Positions 49,468-59,159 of a stretch of DNA of 64,000 bases are shown one piece after another. The notes beneath the pieces were generated by a model, which saw only the letters and a list, made by a program, of their open reading frames with translations, was not told the origin of the DNA and did no database searches. The translations under genes were made by a program, and so were the position numbers. Numbering within the stretch: the first letter of the stretch is position 1; each line of letters starts with the position of its first letter. The DNA is from Cytophagales bacterium (GTDB lineage Bacteria; Bacteroidota; Bacteroidia; Cytophagales; 172606-1). The stretch spans positions 1 through 64,000 of the forward strand of contig JAUJNL010000004.1 of the NCBI GenBank assembly GCA_030448185.1, in the 5' to 3' direction.

Positions 49468-51870
49468 CTACAGCTCCGACTTGCTGATATCCTCAAGAAG
49501 TTCAATAGCTGAAGCAAAATATACCTGAAAAACAGTCCCTTTCTCCGGCTGGCTTTCCACCGTAATCTCCCCTCCATTGTTTTCCACAATTCGCTTGACC
49601 ATGTACAGCCCCACACCGGTTCCTTCCACGTGGGTATGCAGGCGTTTGAACATCAAAAAAAGCTTAGCTTGCTGTTCTTTATCGAGTCCCAGCCCATTAT
49701 CCTGTACGGAGAGGACTACCTGCCCTTCTTCCTCCCTTGTCCAAATCAAAATACGGGGAGTCCGGTCCGGAGAATGGTATTTGAGCGCATTGGAGAGGAG
49801 ATTATACAAGATGCTGCGGAGGTGTTTGCGGGGATAATGCAGGTGTTCTACTGCCAGATTTACTTCCAGGTGAGCGTCTGTTTCCCGGATAAGGGGAGTA
49901 AGGTCTACGGTTACATTCTCAAGTATTTCCCGGAAGGATAAGCGTTCCTGCTGCCCTACTTCTTTCTGGATTTTAGCAATCTCGGATAAGTCCTTAACGG
50001 TCCGGTTGAGCTTGGTGATGGCTTCCTGCATCAATTCCATCATCTCCTGCTCCATGGCAGACACTTTACCCGCTAGCCGTTTACTCAGCTGCCATTGTAA
50101 ACCCTCCAGATTAGCAATCGGAGCTTTTAAGTCATGAGAAGCCGTATAGACGAAATTATCCAGGTCAACATTAATCCGCTTCAATTCTTCATTATTCCGG
50201 GTCAGCTTTTGGTTCATCTCCAGGAGTTGCTGCTGGTAGTTTTTCTCCCTGCTTATATCGGTATTGGTGCCCAGCCAGCGTTGTACTCTTCCCTTTTCAT
50301 CTTTCACTGGAATGGCGCGGGTTAAAAACCACCGGTACTCTCCATCCTGCTTTCGGAGGGGAAACTCTAATTCCCAGGGCTCTGCTTTTTGCCAGGCTTC
50401 CTGCACAAATGCTACTACCTGCTCAATATATTCCGGATGATGCACCTTTTCCCATCCCCAGCCCTGCATTTCCTCCAGGCTGGTGCCCGTATACTCATAC
50501 CAGCGACGATTGTACCAGAAGATCCATCCTTCTCCATTAGCCATCCAGGCCAGCTGGGAAATATTATCAGCCAGGGTCCGGAAGCGTTCTTCGCTTTCTT
50601 TAAGTGCCCCTTCCGCTTCCTGTTGTCCAGTTATATCGGTAAACAGGATAGCTACTTTCCGGCTTTCGCTATCTCCTAACCGGAAAGCATGGACTTCAAA
50701 CCAGCGGCTCATCGCTGCTGACCTTTTGATAAAACGGGTAGGCTCCCCGGTTAGGGCTACTCTGCCATAGATTTCAAACCAGTGCGCTTCCAGGTCCGGC
50801 ACCAATTCCCGGGCTGTTTTACCCATTACGTCTTTCAACCCCGTCTGCTTTTCAAACACGGGATTACTTTCCAGAAAATGGTAGTCTATTGGCTGGTTAT
50901 CCTCTTCAAAAATCATTTCCACAATACAAAACCCCTGGTCCATTGTTTCAAACAAACCCCGGTACTTCCCTTCACTTTCTTCTACCTTCAGTCGAGCTAG
51001 TATTTTTTCCGTAACCTCATGGCAAAGCACCATCACCCCACTAATACTTCCGTCTGGTCCTTTAAAGGGTTGATAGACCAGGTCTAAAAAGCCTTCCTTC
51101 TTTGCTCCATTCACCAGCACAAAGTACGGATAATCGTATAGATAAAGGGGCTCACCGCTCAGGCGGACCTTTTCCAGAATTGGATGGAAATAGGGTTTAG
51201 CTTCCGGGATAATTGAAAAAAGGGGCTGGTTGAGTAGCTCCTCAGGCCCACGGTCAATGAGTCTGCCATACGCCTCGTTTACCACTTCCACCACCATTTC
51301 TTCTCCTCTTAGCACAATGATGCCTACTGAGGCCTGATGCACAAAATTCTCGAACCGTTGCCCGCTTAGCCGCAGGCCCTCTATTTGCCGGGTTGTTTCC
51401 TGGCAAAGCACCATCACCCCGGCTATCTTTCCGGATTCATCCCGCACGGGACTATAGCTGAAGGTCCAGTAGGCTTGTTCGGTTCTGCCATTCCGGTAAA
51501 TCGGAATCAAGAGATCCTCTTGCCAGGTGGCTTCTCCGCCCGCCAGCACCTGTTGAATCAGCGGTTCTAGCAGAGGCCATACCTCGGGCCAGCATTCGGG
51601 TCCCCGTTGTCCCAGGGCTTGTGGGTGTTTGCCTTCATTACCCAGACAGGGGCGGTAGGCATCGTTATAAAACTGGATCAGGTCCGCTCCCCACCAGAGT
51701 CCCATGGGAAGCTTGGCATTCAGCATAATGCTCAAGGTAGTACGTAGGCTTTGCGGCCAGGTACTTACTGGACCCAGTGAAGTTTGAGACCAGTCTAAGG
51801 TGCGGATTAACTGGCCCATTTCCCCCCCACCGGTAAGAAAGGGATTCGCACTATCAGTAGATACAATCAT
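49468..51870 (-). CDS. Multi-PAS sensor histidine kinase (HisKA type)
   Basis: 800 residues, intact. Four PAS domains: LGPVSTWPQSLRTTLSIMLN with WGADLIQFYNDAYRPCLG; FVHQASVGIIVLRG; FETMDQGFCIVEMIFEEDNQ; then a PAS-PAC with WMANGEGWIFWYNRRWYEYT and LPTNTDIS-like PAC end. A short coiled coil leads to HisKA (FVYTASHDLKAPIANLEGLQ) and HATPase_c (LYNLLSNALKYHSPDRT, VQDNGLGLDKEQQ, GTGVGLYMVKRIVENNGG). No membrane helix, so it is a soluble cytoplasmic sensor. No receiver gene is adjacent. The head resembles the PAS-4-led kinases abundant in Cytophagales. Confidence 0.92.
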   Translation of the reverse strand: MIVSTDSANPFLTGGGEMGQLIRTLDWSQTSLGPVSTWPQSLRTTLSIMLNAKLPMGLWWGADLIQFYNDAYRPCLGNEGKHPQALGQRGPECWPEVWPLLEPLIQQVLAGGEATWQEDLLIPIYRNGRTEQAYWTFSYSPVRDESGKIAGVMVLCQETTRQIEGLRLSGQRFENFVHQASVGIIVLRGEEMVVEVVNEAYGRLIDRGPEELLNQPLFSIIPEAKPYFHPILEKVRLSGEPLYLYDYPYFVLVNGAKKEGFLDLVYQPFKGPDGSISGVMVLCHEVTEKILARLKVEESEGKYRGLFETMDQGFCIVEMIFEEDNQPIDYHFLESNPVFEKQTGLKDVMGKTARELVPDLEAHWFEIYGRVALTGEPTRFIKRSAAMSRWFEVHAFRLGDSESRKVAILFTDITGQQEAEGALKESEERFRTLADNISQLAWMANGEGWIFWYNRRWYEYTGTSLEEMQGWGWEKVHHPEYIEQVVAFVQEAWQKAEPWELEFPLRKQDGEYRWFLTRAIPVKDEKGRVQRWLGTNTDISREKNYQQQLLEMNQKLTRNNEELKRINVDLDNFVYTASHDLKAPIANLEGLQWQLSKRLAGKVSAMEQEMMELMQEAITKLNRTVKDLSEIAKIQKEVGQQERLSFREILENVTVDLTPLIRETDAHLEVNLAVEHLHYPRKHLRSILYNLLSNALKYHSPDRTPRILIWTREEEGQVVLSVQDNGLGLDKEQQAKLFLMFKRLHTHVEGTGVGLYMVKRIVENNGGEITVESQPEKGTVFQVYFASAIELLEDISKSEL

Positions 51871-52238
51871 GAGTAGGTAGGCTCAGGGAGATACAGTAGC
51901 AACTAGGTAAAGTAGCAAGTAGGGAAGATAGCTTGAAAGAGAGTAGGATTTAAGTTTATGGACGTAAGTATACACTTTCCCGTAGGCAATGCCCAATGGC
52001 TTAATGATTCTGCTCCTGGAAAGACTCCGCTCGCAAAGTTCCAGCATGCGTTTTTGCCAGAATAGGAATTTTGTCACTTTCAGAAGCTATGGCGCAATCA
52101 CAAAAGCCGTTGAGCATCTAACTTAAAGGTATCCTCCCCTCTGACCCAGGTGTAGTTGTCAAGTAAGTGGTCAGGGCATTGCCGCCCCAAGCCCTCTTAG
52201 AACGTATCTATGCGGCTAACGAGACGCTTCCCAAAGTT
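51871..52238. other. Intergenic region, nothing recognised
   Basis: About 370 bp between two minus-strand kinases. It must hold the promoter of the 49468-51870 kinase, but no clear consensus is visible. The 64-codon minus frame at 51883-52077 shows no family features. Confidence 0.45.
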
Positions 52239-52797
52239 TTAGCGGTTAATAAGAATTGGCAAGCAGATGGCAATGAGCGTACCTTCCAGCAGGGTTACCC
52301 GATCCTGAATGGTCTTAAGACCGATGCCCGCCCCCCGGCTATTCTTATCCATGCGCTGGACGGTTTCCTTGCCCTTGTCAGTAGTCATTCCCTTGCTGGT
52401 AGGCATGCCTTTGCCATTGTCCTGGACTTCGATATACACGTAGTCTTTGTCCCGGTACACTTCCAGGCTTGCGTTGGAAGCACCCGAATGTTTAACCAGG
52501 TTAGTGACCAGCTCCTGAGAGATACGGTAAATCGCCATTTCTAATGGAGCGGCTAATCGTTCCTCAAAGCAGTGGCATTGCAACTGGATACTGGTTCCGG
52601 CATAGCGGTTACAGAATTCTTCAATGGCTTTCTGTAAACCAAAGTCTTTCAGTAAGACGGGCACTAGTTCGTGGGAGGCGCGTCTGGTTTCGATAATGGC
52701 CTCCTTGAGCAAGGCTTCTGCTTTCTTCAGGGAGGCGGCTACTTCTGCCCGCTGCTCCGGCAAAGGCGTAAGGTTTACCCCGGCCAAGTGAAGCTTA

Positions 52798-53844
52798 GAA
52801 ACTGTTTTAAAAGGGTAATGGCAGAGAAAAATAGGCTAGGGGAGTAAAGTACTCAAAGAGGTTAAGTTTGTAGTGCCAACTAACAGATAAAACCCCAATG
52901 AGTACCCAACAAAAGAATGGAAAACGTCGCAAGTATCCAAACCTCTACGACAAAGATCGGCTACGTGATATGAGTGAGAACGGGTGGAGAAAGTTAAAGC
53001 CGTATTTACCGGGGGCAAAGTCGGATGCACAAAAAGGAGGCCGCACCCCCGTATTGTTAAAAGAAGTACTTAACGGAATACTGTACGTAGTCAAGACCGG
53101 TTGTTCCTGGAGAAGTCTGCCGCATGATTTACCCAACTGGTCTACGGTTTATGGCTATTTCAACCGATGGAGTAAAAGTGGGCTGTACCTGATACCTGTG
53201 GAACATGGGCTACCGGCAAGAAATTCACGCGTTTTTAGTCCGGAAAGTGCGCAAAAAGATGCAAAGGAAGTCTACCCCAAGTGCGGGGAGTTTGGATTCA
53301 CAAAGTGTGAAGACGACTGCTTGCGGGGGAAAGCACCGGGGATATGATACAGGCAAGCTGATTAAAGGCCGCAAACGTTTTATTCTTACCGATAGTCAAG
53401 GATTACTCTTAGCCGTTTGGAATGGAGCGTAGATGCTCCAATGTGCGGCAAGTGTATCCGAAAAACAAGGCGCTAAACAGTTATTGCGTTATATCAAACG
53501 AGTAGCTTGTTTACAAGGATTGTGTCAAGGAATCAAACTTGTTTGGGTAGATGGTGGCTACCGGGGAGCAGACTTACTGGAGTACGTCGAAAAACTCTGG
53601 CAATGGACCTTAGATGGTCTTAAGAACCGATGATAAGAAAGGTTTTAAACTCCTGCCCCGAAGGTGGGTCGTAGAGAGAACTGAACCTGCTACGCGTGCA
53701 GCATCGGCTCCATGCTTGGTTGCTCAATGCCCGAAGATTAAACAAAGATTACGAAAAAAACAGAAAAAACAGCCAGTCCATGGTCTACCTGGCTATGATT
53801 TCTATTATGCTTAATCGCCTTTAATTACCCTTTAAAACAGCTTC
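52798..53844 (+). mobile_element. IS5-family insertion sequence (IS1031-like), 1047 bp
   Basis: Inverted ends: GAAACTGTTTTAAAAGGGTA at 52798 and the complement of the right end, GAAGCTGTTTTAAAGGGTAA. They differ by one substitution and one base in the A run. Flanking 3-bp duplication TTA (52795-52797 and 53845-53847) fits the TNA duplications of the IS1031 group. Confidence 0.82.
52898..53814 (+). pseudogene. IS5-family transposase, multiply frameshifted
   Basis: Opens MSTQQKNGKRRKYPNLYDKD with WRKLKPYLPGAKSDAQKGG and VVKTGCSWRSLPHDLPNW. The catalytic pieces then appear in other frames: SLDSQSVKTT (first Asp), VWVDGGYRGADLL (second Asp) and RWVVERT (Glu). There is a stop at 53431 inside the catalytic domain. 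The element could have been moved only by a transposase supplied elsewhere, or has decayed since insertion. Confidence 0.8.
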
Positions 53845-54506
53845 TTAGTAGCAAACAGGATCTGGCCTACGCCATTGTGCAGGGATTCGGCTATTCGTCT
53901 TCGTTCTTCTTCCTGAGCTTCCAGTACCGCTTCCAGTAAGGCTTGTTGCTGATGTAGGCGGCGGTGTTGCTGCTGGAGGGCTTCATATTCCTTGCGCAGA
54001 GAAATATCTTCCAGAATCGTGTAACCAAGCGTATCTGCTTCATCCTGAAATAAGATGGAAGTAACCCTGCACCAAAGCAAGGAGCCATCTTTTTTCAGGA
54101 GCACGGTTTCAATCCCAAAGCTGGGAATCTGCTCCTTCCATAAATTCTCCTGCAATTCCCGCCAGGGTGCTACGTAGTCAGGATGGGAATACTCAATAAT
54201 CCGGGTGGCTTCCTGTTCGGTTTTGCTATAGCCTAACATGTCTGCCAAAGCCTGGTTCACTTTAATGATGCGTAAATCAGGGGTAATGATCTTATTACCC
54301 AGCCTGGACTGCTCAAAGATGGTCTGGAATCGTTGCTGGCTTTGCTTAAAGGCTTGTTCCACAGCCAGGCGTGCCTCCAGCTTTTCCATTGTGGCCCGAT
54401 GAGCGGAACGAAAACTGGCGATCTCTGCTTGTAACGCCTCGTTTTCTGCTTGTAGTTGCCTGAATTGTTCCCCTGAATCCTGCTGGTTATCGCCCTGACT
54501 ACTCAT

Positions 54507-54865
54507 ACTTCTATTTTACTGAATTTAAATCAATTAGATATGGAATAATGAAAAAATAGGATTCAAGTGCGGGGAAAGGCCGGGGAGAATGAGCATGGGT
54601 GGAGGCAGCAACCGAGAAAATCCTGCCCGCAATCAGCCAGGATTCGGGAGAAGAACTCCCAGATTGCTTCATATCCTCCGGCTGATGCCCCGATTCCCAC
54701 TACGTACAAAGGCTTGCTCATCGAAAAACAGGTTTACTTTCACCGGTATCATTACTTTCACCAGTATCAATTCCAGGGGTAACGACTCAGGAGGTAATGA
54801 AAAACTAGGACGAAAAAACCGTCTCCAGGTTATGCTATCGGGAGAAAAGCCTTTCAGGGGCAGGA
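54507..54865. other. Intergenic region, nothing recognised
   Basis: About 360 bp between divergent or unrelated minus-strand genes. The short plus-strand frames at 54567-54885 overlap one another and show no family features. Confidence 0.4.
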
Positions 54866-55273
54866 TTACATCGCGGAAGGAGTAGACAGGTAATAGGGCA
54901 CAATTTTACTATCAAGCAGGTCAGTAAGCGCTTTAAAACGCCCGGGCAAGGGGATATAGCCATATTCCCCGTGAATATCAAATACAGACTGAGAAAGCTT
55001 GATCACGGCGGAGCGTAACTCTACCATTCCATCGAGTACCTCCTTTTCCACCACCACAACATCAATACCTGTACTATCACTATCCATAACTCTCATACTA
55101 TCCATAACTCTCATCATATAAGAAGACAACCATAGTGTTAACGCAGAGATAGAAAATAAAGCCACCCAAAGATTGATTTTTAACAGAAGTATTTTTGCAC
55201 TCCTTTGAGAAATCACTCCCTTTTCCTCCCGCCTGGCCCTCATCCTTTCTCCTCTGAATAGTATAATACTCAT
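54866..55273 (-). CDS. Hypothetical single-pass membrane protein
   Basis: Up to 135 residues. A basic N-terminus (RGERMRARREEKG) is followed by one membrane helix (INLWVALFSISALTLWLSSY), an in-frame duplicated hexapeptide MRVMDS (encoded by an 18-bp tandem repeat at 55081-55116), and a soluble tail ending PYYLSTPSAM. Not recognised. Reality is uncertain: the support is only the continuous frame and the sensible topology. Confidence 0.4.
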   Translation of the reverse strand: MSIILFRGERMRARREEKGVISQRSAKILLLKINLWVALFSISALTLWLSSYMMRVMDSMRVMDSDSTGIDVVVVEKEVLDGMVELRSAVIKLSQSVFDIHGEYGYIPLPGRFKALTDLLDSKIVPYYLSTPSAM

Positions 55274-55855
55274 GCTTTATACAAAGGGTAATCAGCGTAC
55301 TCATTCAGCCAGAAGTGCTACTGGTGAGTGCATTCAGCAAGGATTTAGCGGATTAGTATATTTCTGAGTCAGGTTTCCTGCCAGGCGGTCTTCCGGTCAA
55401 ATGGTCTCCCCATACTCATAAGGACGAAAAGATAAGGACAAATGGGGTTAATAGCCCTCACGCAAAAGGTTAAGGGGTTAGCAGGCAGGGTACAGTCTAA
55501 TAAAGGCGAATGCTTTAATGAGAGCAGATTCAGGCTCTGCATTCGGCAAATAAAAACGTTGACATTGAGAGAAGGGAGGGGAGTAGCACTAATCGATATG
55601 GATTGCAGCTACGGAATAATTCTTCTATTCGGAGTAATACCCTGTTACTTCCAGCATACTTTGCCGTAAGAGTACTATGCCGTGCCAGGGTGACATTAGG
55701 CAAATTACCAACTGGAGTTTGCTACCTACCTTGTCTGAAGCCTAAGTGTAACTAGTAGCTGTTATAGTGGAGGCTGTAGCTGAAATTGACTAGCATCTAT
55801 ACGGGTAGTGTCCCTATTTGTAGCAATCATACGATTTGTAGCAATCATACGGCTA
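55274..55855. other. Intergenic region with an 18-bp tandem repeat
   Basis: No supportable gene; the 75-codon frame at 55442 has no family features. ATTTGTAGCAATCATACG is repeated exactly at 55816-55833 and 55834-55851, directly left of a small inverted-repeat element. Confidence 0.5.
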
Positions 55856-55961
55856 GTGCATTAAGTATGAGTTATCTGACAGTTTTATTTTTCACCAATT
55901 CATTGAATATCAAAAACTTAAAAGTTGCGAGATCTATCATTTAACTCGTTCTTGCTGCACT
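55856..55961. mobile_element. 106-bp TA-flanked MITE, IS630/mariner type
   Basis: Imperfect inverted ends (GTGCATTAAGTATGAGTTAT against the complement GTGCAGCAAGAACGAGTTAA) enclose AT-rich sequence, flanked on both sides by TA (55854-55855 and 55962-55963). The GTGCA termini match the ends of the IS630 copy at 57276-58702, which could mobilise it. Confidence 0.55.
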
Positions 55962-55963
55962 AG

Positions 55964-57273
55964 TACACAACCAATTTAGTTTTTAGGAGTTTAGTAGATA
56001 TCTTTCAGGTACTAAAATCTATAGAGAGATGAATCCAAGACTAAGCCCCTTATCCTTATCTGAGCAGGAACGGGAAGAAATACAGCTTTTATTTAAGAAA
56101 GGGAAACATTCGGTACGAAAACTCAAACGAGCCAAAGTGTTATTGCTGTTAGCCACAGAAAAGAAAGTGCCTGACATTGCCCAAGAAGCTGGGGTGAGTG
56201 AGGCGACGGTGTACAATGTGTATCACCGCTACGAGCCAGGTAAGCTTTCGCAAGCCCTAGAAGCACAACCTCGTAGTGGGCAGCCCGGCAAAGTCACGCC
56301 TCGATTAGAAGCAGACGTGACCCGGATTGCCTGTAGTGAGGCTCCAGCAGGTAGAAGCCGCTGGACGGTGGATTTGATTCACCAGCAAGTAGTCCAGTTG
56401 GGCTATGAAGTAGGGGATGAATCAGTAAGAGGAGTATTAAAAAAAGTCACCTCAAGCCTTGGCAGAAAAGGCAATGGTGTATTGGGACGATAAATGGAGA
56501 GTATGTAGCAAAGATGGAGGATGTCCTAGGAGTTTATGAGCAGGAGCCTAAAGAAAAAATAGTTCGTATCAGTTTGGAGCCGATGCTCACGCACGTAGCA
56601 GGTCCATGAGAGACCTTGCCAGTTACTTGATGAAGTTTTAGCCCCTTTACCGATGCAGGAAAATAAGCCTAAAAGAGAGCATTCTGAGTATGAACGGAAA
56701 GGGACGGCTTGTGTACTGCTAGCCTATGATATCGATACTGCACAACGCTATGTACAGGTAAGAGAAACCCGTACTAAAAAAGACTATGCCCAGTTGGTAG
56801 CACATACTACACAGATAGGATACATGGACTACTTAGTGAAAGAGCATTACCCACAGGCAGACAAAATCCATTTACCTGATACGTTGCGTAACATCGGCTC
56901 CGTGCAGGACAATTTAAATACGCATGCTATGAGCCTTTTTTATGAGCACTTGCCCCTGCAAAGAGCCGGAGAATTAGCCCGTAAAATCCAATTCCATTTC
57001 ACTCCTAAGCATGGCAGTTGGTTAAACATGGCTGAAATTGAGTTCTCGGCTTTAGCTAAACAATGTCTTGATCGTAGAATTAAAGATAAAGACACCTTTG
57101 AAAAAAAAGAAGTATTACTCTGGAGTAAGCAACGGAATGAAGCCAAAACCAAGATTCACTGGAGTTTCACGGTCGATAAAGCCCGAGCCACCCTCCAAAC
57201 TAAATATGAACAGGTCAATCCGGTGAATAAGAAACCTTAGAAATTAAATTGGTAGTTTGCAAGAGTGTATGAC
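55964..57273 (+). mobile_element. IS630-family element, copy 1
   Basis: Defined by the transposase and by a similar inner end sequence on both sides (ACCAATTTAGTTTTTAGG near 55971 and the complement of CCTTAGAAATTAAATTGGT near 57240). It is bounded by TA. The outer ends are not perfectly matched, so borders are approximate. It abuts copy 2, sharing the TA at 57274-57275. Confidence 0.6.
56029..57240 (+). pseudogene. IS630-family transposase, frameshifted
   Basis: N-terminal helix-turn-helix region is open to 56493 (VRKLKRAKVLLLLATEKKVP, AGVSEATVYNVYHRYE, QPRSGQPGK). From about 56500 a second frame has MEDVLGVYEQEPKEK, then a stop near 56608. From 56653 a third frame carries the rest (YERKGTACVLLAYDIDTAQR, LNTH after VQDN, HGSWLNMAEIEFSALAKQCL). 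Comparison with copy 2 shows the first catalytic region (FDERPCQLLGE in copy 2) is damaged here, and LVAHTTQIGYMDYLVKEHYP has a short insertion relative to it. Confidence 0.8.
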
Positions 57274-57336
57274 TAGTGCATTGTAACCTTAATTACTAGA
57301 AGTGAGTATTATAAAAAGTACCAAAAGTAAGAGGAA

Positions 57337-58689
57337 ATGGAAAGGGTTTCAAAGTCATTAGAATTGCAGCCAGCAGAAGTAGCGCAGTTGGAGAATATGT
57401 TGCGAAAAGGGACCTGCCAAGTACGAATGCTAAAACGCGCTCAGGTGTTAGTGAGACTTCATCAAGGAATAAAGCCATCAGATGCAGCCTTGCAGGCAGG
57501 AGTAAGTCTGGCTACGGTATACAACGTAGCTGCCCGTTACCAGCATTCAGGCAAGTTAGCCGATGCCCTTGAGGAAAAGCCTCGTAGTGGTCAGCCGACT
57601 AAGTTTAGCAAAGCGATCCAGGCTCAGCTTACGGCTTTAGCTTGTAGTGAGGCACCACAAGGACACAGTAAATGGAGTTTGAGAATGCGGGCTGATAAGC
57701 TAGTGGAACTCCAGGTAGTAGAATCAATATCGCATCAGGCGGTAAGCGAGCAATTAAAAAAAATGGTAGTCCTATAAAAGTAATGATGGCTATAAGCACC
57801 CCCTAATCCCTCCTTGAAAAAATGAGGGGAATTACAGTATTATGGGCCACTCTCTTCCCATTTTAGGAGGGTAAAACACCTGTCATCATTACTTTTATAG
57901 GACTACCAAAAAAATGACCTTAAACCTTGGCTGAGAAAACAATGGTGTATTGGTAAAGTAGATGGTCAGTACTTGGCTAAGATGGAAGACGTATTAGATG
58001 TGTATAGTAAAGAACGGGATGAAAAACAAGCTCGGGTGGTTTTTGACGAACGTCCCTGCCAACTACTTGGTGAACTAACTGCCCCCTTGCCAGTTGCTGC
58101 AGGGCAACCGATGAAACAGGATTATGAGTATGAGCGAAAGGGCACGGCTTGTATCTTATTGGCCTATGACTTAGATACTCACCAGCGATATGTTGAGGTA
58201 AGAGAGCAGCGTACCAAGAAAGACTATGCCGAGTTTATGGACACGCTGCTCAAGGAGCATTATCCACAAGCAGAACAAATTCACTTACCTGATACGTTGC
58301 GTAACATCGGCTCGGTGCAAGATAATTTAAATACCCATCAAGCAGGTAGTTTCTACGAGCACTTACCCCTGGAAAGAGCCCATGAGTTAAAGAACAAATT
58401 TGTCTTCCACTACACCCCAATTCATGCTTCCTGGCTCAACATGGCTGAAATTGAGTGCTCTGCCCTTTCCAAGCAGTGCTTGGATCGAAGAATAGCTGAT
58501 TTAGCCTCCTTAAAACAAGAGGTAGAGGCTTGGACAAAGGAACGCAATGAGAAAAAGGTTAAGATTCATTGGCTTTTTGATACGACTAAGGCTAGAACTA
58601 AACTCAAAAGGCATTACAGTAAAGTCAATCCTGAAAATAAACCATTCCTCAATTCTGATAATAATACCAATTCCCCTTCTAATAACTAA
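57337..58689 (+). pseudogene. IS630-family transposase split by a MITE
   Basis: Open from 57337 (helix-turn-helix, MLKRAQVLVRLHQGIKPSDA, LATVYNVAARYQ, KPRSGQPTK) to the MITE at 57765. After it the frame resumes NDLKPWLRKQWCIG and MEDVLDVYSKERDEKQARVV. The catalytic residues follow: Asp in VVFDERPCQLLGEL, Asp in SVQDNLNTHQ, Glu in ASWLNMAEIECSAL. Removing the MITE with one copy of its A-run duplication restores EQLKKNDLKPW in frame, so this transposase was intact before the insertion. Confidence 0.85.
57765..57907. mobile_element. 143-bp MITE with 24-bp perfect terminal inverted repeats
   Basis: Left end GGTAGTCCTATAAAAGTAAT plus GATG; the right end (57884-57907) is its exact complement. Flanked by an A-run duplication AAAAAAAT (57757-57764 and 57908-57915). 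No ORF inside. The core contains CCCCCTAATCCCTCC and GGAGGG segments that could pair. It is nested in an IS630 transposase gene. Ends differ completely from the 34747 MITE, so it is a different family. Confidence 0.87.
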
Positions 58690-58821
58690 GGTTACAATGC
58701 ACTAGTGTGCTACTCCCCAAAATTAGGACCACTAGTTAAGCTAGAAAACAAACAGTAAAATAGTGGTCAAATGAAAGCAAAACGCAAGCAGTACACATCG
58801 AGTTTTAAAGCCAAAGTGGCC

Positions 58822-58852
58822 GGACCTCAAACTAAAGCTTGATTTAGGGTCC
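58822..58852. repeat. Hairpin mini-insertion A
   Basis: Begins GGACCTCAAACTAAAGC and ends TTAGGGTCC. Self-complementary ends GGACC/GGTCC. Interrupts VALEAL of orfA. Confidence 0.65.
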
Positions 58853-58916
58853 AGAGGCGCTCAAAGACAAAGAGACATTGGCGGAATTGTCCAAACGGTT
58901 TGAAGTACATCCTACC

Positions 58917-58946
58917 GGACCAGCAGACGATGTCAGCATCGGGTCC
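58917..58946. repeat. Hairpin mini-insertion B
   Basis: 30 bp, GGACCAGCAGACGATG...GGGTCC, with inner GATG/CATC pairing. It is the exact reverse complement of element C at 59270-59299. Interrupts HPTQIGKWK of orfA. Confidence 0.75.
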
Positions 58947-59072
58947 AGATCGGTAAGTGGAAGCAGGACTTTGTAGAAAGAGCCGCCTCCGTATTTGAGA
59001 AGCCTTCGGAATCTGAATCAGAGGAGCAGATCGATCCGGATCAGTTGTACGCCAAGATCGGCAGGCTGGAAC

Positions 59073-59102
59073 GGAGCCGAAGATGAACAACGTATCAGGT
59101 CC
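59073..59102. repeat. Hairpin mini-insertion D
   Basis: 30 bp starting GGAGCCGAAGATG and ending CAGGTCC. The ends are less symmetrical than in the other copies. Interrupts GRLEVENEF of orfA. Confidence 0.55.
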
Positions 59103-59159
59103 GGAGAATGAGTTTCTAAAAAAAAGCTTGAAGAAGCTGGCTTAAAGGAGCTTAGAGCA

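Larger units (their letters stand above)
52239..54506 (-). pseudogene. PAS-HisKA_3 histidine kinase interrupted by an IS5-family element
   Basis: The 5' part (54506 to 53845) encodes an N-terminal coiled coil (QLQAENEALQAEIASFRSAH), a PAS domain (KIITPDLRIIKVNQALADML, LGYTILEDISL) and the start of HisKA_3 (RRRIAESLHNGVGQILFATK). The 3' part (52797 to 52239) continues LHLAGVNLTPLPEQRAEVAA, LVKHSGASNASLEVYRDKDY, VQDNGKGM and GAGIGLKTIQDRVTLLEGTL. Removing the element and one TTA restores FATKLHLAGVN in frame, giving about 405 residues. So insertion is the only lesion. It is a paralog of the kinase cores at 36930-37567 and 46320-46964. Confidence 0.88.
57276..58702 (+). mobile_element. IS630-family element, copy 2, carrying a MITE
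   Basis: Inverted ends GTGCATTGTAACCTTAATTA at 57276 and the complement of TAACTAAGGTTACAATGCAC ending at 58702, one mismatch. TA target duplication at 57274-57275 and 58703-58704. About 1283 bp without the nested MITE. Confidence 0.85.
58771..59144 (+). pseudogene. IS3-family orfA with three hairpin insertions
   Basis: Starts MKAKRKQYTSSFKAKVA, the head of an IS3 orfA helix-turn-helix protein. It continues in pieces LKDKETLAELSKRFEVHP, GKWKQDFVERAASVFEKPSE, EEQIDPDQLYAKIGRLE and ENEFLKKSLKKLA-stop (59142-59144). The pieces are separated by three extra hairpin sequences at 58822-58852, 58917-58946 and 59073-59102. Each appears to add about 29 bp relative to the expected family sequence. The three together would restore frame, but the first brings an in-frame TGA. 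Confidence 0.75.
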
